NCBI GenBank assembly: GCA_903789505.1
Contig: CAIFEU010000091.1
Coordinates: forward strand, 1-10,277
DNA length: 10,277 bases
DNA from: an uncultured Coriobacteriales bacterium
GTDB lineage: Bacteria > Actinomycetota > Coriobacteriia > Coriobacteriales > UMGS124
Direction: 5' to 3'
Made by a program: the position numbers and the translations under genes. The notes beneath the pieces were generated by a model that searched no databases, was not told the origin of the DNA, and saw only the letters and a list, made by a program, of their open reading frames with translations. Every line of letters starts with the position of its first letter. The first letter of the stretch is position 1. Positions 7,221 to 10,277 of this stretch are shown here, one piece after another.

Positions 7221-7274
7221 CGGCCCGTCCGCGCGCCTGTTGTGTGCTCCGGCCGCATCGGGCGCGCCGCGCCT

Positions 7275-7301
7275 TTGCGTCGCCGGGATTTGTAGTAGGA
7301 T
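7275..7301 (+). promoter_or_regulatory. Candidate promoter of the pyr operon
   Basis: TTGCGT (7275-7280) and TAGGAT (7296-7301) are separated by 15 bases; TAGTAG at 7293 is an alternative -10. Transcription would then start near 7308, immediately before the PyrR-type leader hairpin. That placement is the main support; the hexamers themselves are only moderate matches. Confidence 0.4.
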
Positions 7302-7418
7302 GACGGTCGACCTTTAAGCGCGGTACGAGAGACCGTCAAGGCACAAACAGCGAGCCTCAGGCATGCGAGAGCCTTATCGGAAACGTCCGTCGCCTCACCG
7401 GGTGACGGGCGTTTTTTT
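7302..7418 (+). promoter_or_regulatory. PyrR-dependent attenuator leader of the pyr operon
   Basis: In pyr leaders PyrR with bound UMP/UTP stabilises an anti-antiterminator hairpin, which lets the terminator form. Here CCTT (7311-7314) pairs with AAGG (7338-7341) below an internal bulge, and CGGT (7321-7324) pairs with ACCG (7332-7335) around the loop ACGAGAG. This resembles the Bacillus binding loop consensus ARUCCNGNGAGGYU with one base fewer. A second hairpin, AGGC/GCCT at 7359-7374, shows another CGAGAG (7366-7371) in its loop region. The terminator at 7383-7418 completes the switch. Candidate competing pairs are AAGGC (7338-7342) with GCCTT (7371-7375), and GACGG (7302-7306) with CCGTC (7387-7391) inside the terminator arm. 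pyrR directly downstream strongly supports the call; which strands make the antiterminator is inference. Confidence 0.8.
7383..7418 (+). terminator. Leader (attenuator) terminator before pyrR
   Basis: Twelve pairs form between 7383-7394 and 7401-7412, including two G-T pairs, around the loop tcaccg, followed by seven Ts (7412-7418). It lies 80 bases before the pyrR start, so it must be bypassed for operon expression. Confidence 0.9.
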
Positions 7419-7497
7419 ATGGGGGCCTTCCGCCATGCGCGCGGCTCGGCACGTGTGAGGCGGGTCCTCGTCGCCGCTGACAGCGAGAGGAGGGCGC

Positions 7498-8124
7498 ATG
7501 GCAGGCACGCCAGACGAGGGAAGGGCGCAGGCCCTTGCCCCGAAGGCCGTCGTTATGGACGAGCAGGCGCTCGACCGCGCGCTCACGCGCATCGCGCATG
7601 AGATCCTCGAGGGCAACGAGGGGACCGACCGGCTGGCGATCGTCGGGATCGTAACGCGCGGCAAGGTCCTCGCGAGCATGCTCGCGGACCGCATCGAGCA
7701 GATCGAGGGGGTGCGCGTCCCGCTCGGCACGCTCGACATCAGCCTGTACCGCGACGACTTCGGCAAGCGGCTCTCCCCGGTGCTGCACTCCACCACGCTC
7801 CCGTTCGACCTCGACGGCGCCCACGTCGTCCTTGTAGACGACGTGCTCTACACGGGCAGGACCATCCGCGCCGCGCTCGACGCGCTCATGGACTACGGGA
7901 GGCCGGCGTGCGTGCGGCTCGCGGTCGTCGTGGACCGGGGTCATCGCGAGCTGCCCATCCGCGCCGACTACGTGGGCAAGAACGTTCCCTCGGCCCGCAG
8001 CGAGCGCGTGCGGCTCGCGCTTCCGCCGTTCGACGACCACACCGCCGTCGAGATCTGGAACGCCGACGACTGGGCCAAGGTGCACGCCGCCCGCCATGCC
8101 GGCGACCAAGGGGGCGAGGAGTAG
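7498..8124 (+). CDS. pyrR: Bifunctional pyr operon regulator / uracil phosphoribosyltransferase PyrR
   Basis: Cytoplasmic RNA-binding protein that senses uridine nucleotides and controls pyr mRNA through the leader upstream; it can also make UMP from uracil and PRPP. The 208 residues include the PRPP-binding loop VLVDDVLYTGRTIRAAL (111-127), nearly identical to Bacillus PyrR, and LDISLYRDDF (79-88), also characteristic of the PyrR family. About 18 N-terminal residues precede the usual family start, so the internal ATG at residue 20 (VVMDEQALDRAL) could be considered. However, the ATG at 7498 has a perfect AGGAGG (7488-7493) four bases upstream, so I keep it. A short acidic tail (DQGGEE) ends the protein. 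It is first in the operon and is followed by pyrB after three bases, consistent with translational coupling and autoregulation. Confidence 0.96.
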   Translation: MAGTPDEGRAQALAPKAVVMDEQALDRALTRIAHEILEGNEGTDRLAIVGIVTRGKVLASMLADRIEQIEGVRVPLGTLDISLYRDDFGKRLSPVLHSTTLPFDLDGAHVVLVDDVLYTGRTIRAALDALMDYGRPACVRLAVVVDRGHRELPIRADYVGKNVPSARSERVRLALPPFDDHTAVEIWNADDWAKVHAARHAGDQGGEE

Positions 8125-8127
8125 CCC

Positions 8128-9063
8128 ATGCTTTCCGTGAGGAACCTGATCAACACCACCGACCTTACCGTCTCCGACATCACGCAGATCCTCGACACCG
8201 CGCGGACGTTCGAGCAGATCAACGCGAGGACGATCAAGAAGCTCCCGACGCTGCGCGGCCGCACGATCGTGAACCTGTTCCTGGAGCCCTCCACGCGCAC
8301 GAAGAGCTCCTTTGAGCTCGCCTGCAAGCGCCTCGGCGCCGACACGCTCTCCATCTCGGGGTCCTCGAGCTCTGTCGTCAAGGGGGAGTCCCTGGTCGAT
8401 ACGATTCAGACCGTCGACGCCATGAGCGTCGACATGTTCATCTGCCGCGCGCGCTTCGCCGGGTCGCCCGAGATCATCGAGCGCACCACCTCCGCCCGCG
8501 TCATCAACGCCGGAGACGGGAAGCACGCCCATCCCACGCAGGCGCTTCTCGACCTCTACACGATTCGCAAGCGCTTCGGGCGCATCGAGGGCCTGAGGGT
8601 GGGCATCGTCGGCGACTGCCTGCACTCGCGCGTGGTGGGCTCGCTCGCCCCCGCCCTCACCAAGATGGGCGCGCGCGTGACGCTCGTGGGCCCCCAGACC
8701 TTCCTGCCGGCGCGCCCCGACGCCCTGGGCGCGGACGCGACGGCGGACCTGGACGCGCTGCTGCCCGACCTCGACGTCGTGTACATGCTGCGCGTCCAGA
8801 ACGAGCGCCTCGAGGGCGATGCGATTCCCTCGACGCGGGAGTACGCGATGCTCTACGGGCTCGACGGGCGCCGCGCGCGCCTGATGCGCCCCGACGCTGT
8901 CGTCATGCATCCCGGTCCCGTCAACCGCGGCGTCGAGCTCACGAGCGAGGTCGTCGACGCCCCGTTCTCACTGATAACCAACCAGGTCAATGCCGGCGTG
9001 AGCGTTCGCATGGCGGCGATCTACCTGCTGCTGGGAGGCGAAGGCAATGCCATTTCTGATTAG
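8128..9063 (+). CDS. pyrB: Aspartate carbamoyltransferase catalytic subunit
   Basis: Catalyses carbamoyl phosphate + aspartate to N-carbamoylaspartate, the committed step of pyrimidine synthesis; the catalytic subunit is a cytoplasmic trimer. Its 311 residues are the normal length. Carbamoyl-phosphate and aspartate site motifs are in place: EPSTRTKSSFE (53-63), K85 within VVKGESLVDT, R107, HPTQ (135-138), R168, RVQ (222-224) and HPGPVNRG (261-268). Small deviations are STRTK for the common STRTR and CRAR (106-109) where most relatives have an RH(P) pair. A Shine-Dalgarno-like GAGGAG lies at the end of pyrR (8116-8121), and the ATG follows the pyrR stop by three bases. No pyrI regulatory gene is seen; pyrC overlaps the 3' end. 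This is the Gram-positive pyrR-pyrB-pyrC type of order. Confidence 0.97.
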   Translation: MLSVRNLINTTDLTVSDITQILDTARTFEQINARTIKKLPTLRGRTIVNLFLEPSTRTKSSFELACKRLGADTLSISGSSSSVVKGESLVDTIQTVDAMSVDMFICRARFAGSPEIIERTTSARVINAGDGKHAHPTQALLDLYTIRKRFGRIEGLRVGIVGDCLHSRVVGSLAPALTKMGARVTLVGPQTFLPARPDALGADATADLDALLPDLDVVYMLRVQNERLEGDAIPSTREYAMLYGLDGRRARLMRPDAVVMHPGPVNRGVELTSEVVDAPFSLITNQVNAGVSVRMAAIYLLLGGEGNAISD

Positions 9064-10277
9064 GGGCGCACGCGCGGTTGACCCGCAGGTCGACCTCGAC
9101 GCGACCGTCGACGTCCTGATCGGCGACGACGGCACGATTCACGGCGTCGAGCCCGCGGGAGCCGAGGTCGGTGCGCCCGAGGGCGCCCGCGTCATCGATG
9201 CCGCCGGCATGGTGCTGGTCCCCGGTCCCATGGACATGCACGTTCACTTCCGCGACCCGGGCCAGGAGTACAAGGAGACGATAGAGGGGGGCGTGCACGC
9301 CGCGGCGAAGGGCGGCTACACCGACGTCGCCACGATGCCCAACACCAAGCCTGTCTGCGACAACGGCGCCATCGTGACCTATCAGCTGGACAAGGCGCGC
9401 GCCGCCGGCCTTTCCAGGGTGCACCCGATCGGGGCGCTCACGACGGGGGAGGCAGGAGAGCACCTCGCGGAGATCGGGGACATGGTCGCCGCGGGCGCGG
9501 TGGCGTTCTCCGACGACGGCAGGGGGGTCCAGACGGCGGGCATGATGCGCGCGGTGATGGACTACGTGCGCCAGTTCGACCGGGTGGTCATCTCCCACTG
9601 CCAGGACGAGTCGCTGGTAGGCAAGGGCGTGGTGAACGAGGGCGTCGCCTCAACGCGCCTCGGCCTCGCAGGCTGGCCCGCGCAGGGCGAGGAGATCCAG
9701 ATCTCGCGCGACATCCAGCTCTCCGAGCTCACCGGCTGCGCCTTCCATGCGGCGCACGTCACCACGGAGGCGGGCGTCGAGATGGTTCGACGCGCCAAGG
9801 CGCGCGGGCTTGACGTCACCTGCGAGGTCTGCCCGCACCACCTGTTCCTCACCGAGGACGACATCACCGACGCCTACGACACGAACTACAAGATGAACCC
9901 CCCGCTGCGCACGGCGCAGGACGCCGAGGCCCTGCGCGAGGCGCTGTGCGCCGGCGACATAGACTGCCTGGTCTCCGACCACGCGCCCCATGCGACCCAC
10001 GAGAAGCAGCTCGAGTTCGAGCGCGCCCCGTTCGGGATCGTCGGGCTGGAGACCGAGATCCCGCTGGTCATCACCCATCTGGTCAACCCGGGTCACATGA
10101 CCTGGCAGAGGTTCGTCCAGGTGACCAGCGTGAACCCGCGCGCGCGGTGCCGCCTCGAGCCGCTGCGCATCGAGCGCGGCGCGCAGGCGACGCTGTGCCT
10201 GATCGACCCGCACGCGCCCTTCGAGGTCACGCCCGACTTCCTCGCGGGTGCGGGGAAGAACACGCCGTTCCTCGGCG
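9047..10277 (+). CDS. pyrC: Dihydroorotase (class I), 3' end cut by the window
   Basis: Zinc amidohydrolase that cyclises N-carbamoylaspartate to dihydroorotate, the step after PyrB. The frame is open from the ATG at 9047 to the window edge (410 codons). With the family near 425-430 residues and the end reading GKNTPFLG, only a short tail is missing. Metal and catalytic residues of class I enzymes align by spacing: HVH (H65, H67) in DMHVHFRDPG, D157 in FSDDGR, H184 in SHCQDES, H237 in HAAHVTT and D311 in SDHAPH. NPPLR and FGIVGLETEIPL are also typical. The start overlaps pyrB by 17 bases, with GGGAGGCGAAGG (9034-9045) directly upstream inside pyrB as ribosome-binding region, implying coupled translation. 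Hydantoinases and allantoinases share the fold, but the motifs and the operon make dihydroorotase the clear choice. Confidence 0.97.
   Translation, partial: MPFLIRGARAVDPQVDLDATVDVLIGDDGTIHGVEPAGAEVGAPEGARVIDAAGMVLVPGPMDMHVHFRDPGQEYKETIEGGVHAAAKGGYTDVATMPNTKPVCDNGAIVTYQLDKARAAGLSRVHPIGALTTGEAGEHLAEIGDMVAAGAVAFSDDGRGVQTAGMMRAVMDYVRQFDRVVISHCQDESLVGKGVVNEGVASTRLGLAGWPAQGEEIQISRDIQLSELTGCAFHAAHVTTEAGVEMVRRAKARGLDVTCEVCPHHLFLTEDDITDAYDTNYKMNPPLRTAQDAEALREALCAGDIDCLVSDHAPHATHEKQLEFERAPFGIVGLETEIPLVITHLVNPGHMTWQRFVQVTSVNPRARCRLEPLRIERGAQATLCLIDPHAPFEVTPDFLAGAGKNTPFLG

Noticed and set aside
7419..7601. Small plus-strand ORF starting right after the attenuator terminator
   Set aside because: It overlaps pyrR in another frame, has no Shine-Dalgarno and its sequence is Arg/Ala/Gly-rich; possible leader peptide but unsupported.
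7417..8910. Minus-strand open frame (497 codons) opposite pyrR and pyrB
   Set aside because: It spans two well-identified genes and part of the leader; His/Arg/Asp-rich with no domain.

Overview
The window is a GC-rich bacterial chromosome segment with every recognisable gene on the + strand. The housekeeping sigma factor, CCA-encoding tRNAs, AcnA-type aconitase and PyrR-controlled pyrimidine genes suggest a high-GC Gram-positive. I lean towards Actinomycetota of the Coriobacteriia (Olsenella/Atopobium-like), but this rests on general resemblance of the proteins and not on a search.

Layout. (1) 1-635: the 3' end of the primary sigma factor gene (rpoD/sigA), followed by a GC-rich terminator-like hairpin. 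(2) 857-1168: two single tRNA genes, Asn(GUU) and Arg(CCG), each closed by a clear intrinsic terminator. (3) 1349-4024: a complete aconitase gene (acnA) ending in a 13-bp perfect hairpin. (4) 4284-7220: a surface-polysaccharide module made of an ABC-2 permease (Wzm/TagG type), its short ATPase (Wzt/TagH type) and a family 2 glycosyltransferase. (5) 7275-10277: the start of a pyrimidine biosynthesis operon: promoter, PyrR-type attenuator leader, pyrR, pyrB and a pyrC that runs off the window edge.

How the genes work together. The permease and ATPase should form one transporter that flips or exports a lipid-linked glycan, and the glycosyltransferase probably acts on the same polymer. In the pyr operon PyrR senses UMP/UTP and promotes termination in the leader. 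PyrB and PyrC then carry out the second and third steps of de novo UMP synthesis.

The most unusual place is 5118-5365, between and into the exporter genes. The ATPase protein family appears to begin upstream of the only canonical start codon. The same reading frame stays open back to the permease stop. The gap holds a strong hairpin and a dense series of G-runs, and the first 23 codons of the ATPase are only about 25% GC in an otherwise very GC-rich region. I see no insertion sequence, CRISPR array, phage gene or toxin-antitoxin pair. No gene-free stretch reaches 300 bases; the longest, 7221-7497, is the pyr promoter and leader.
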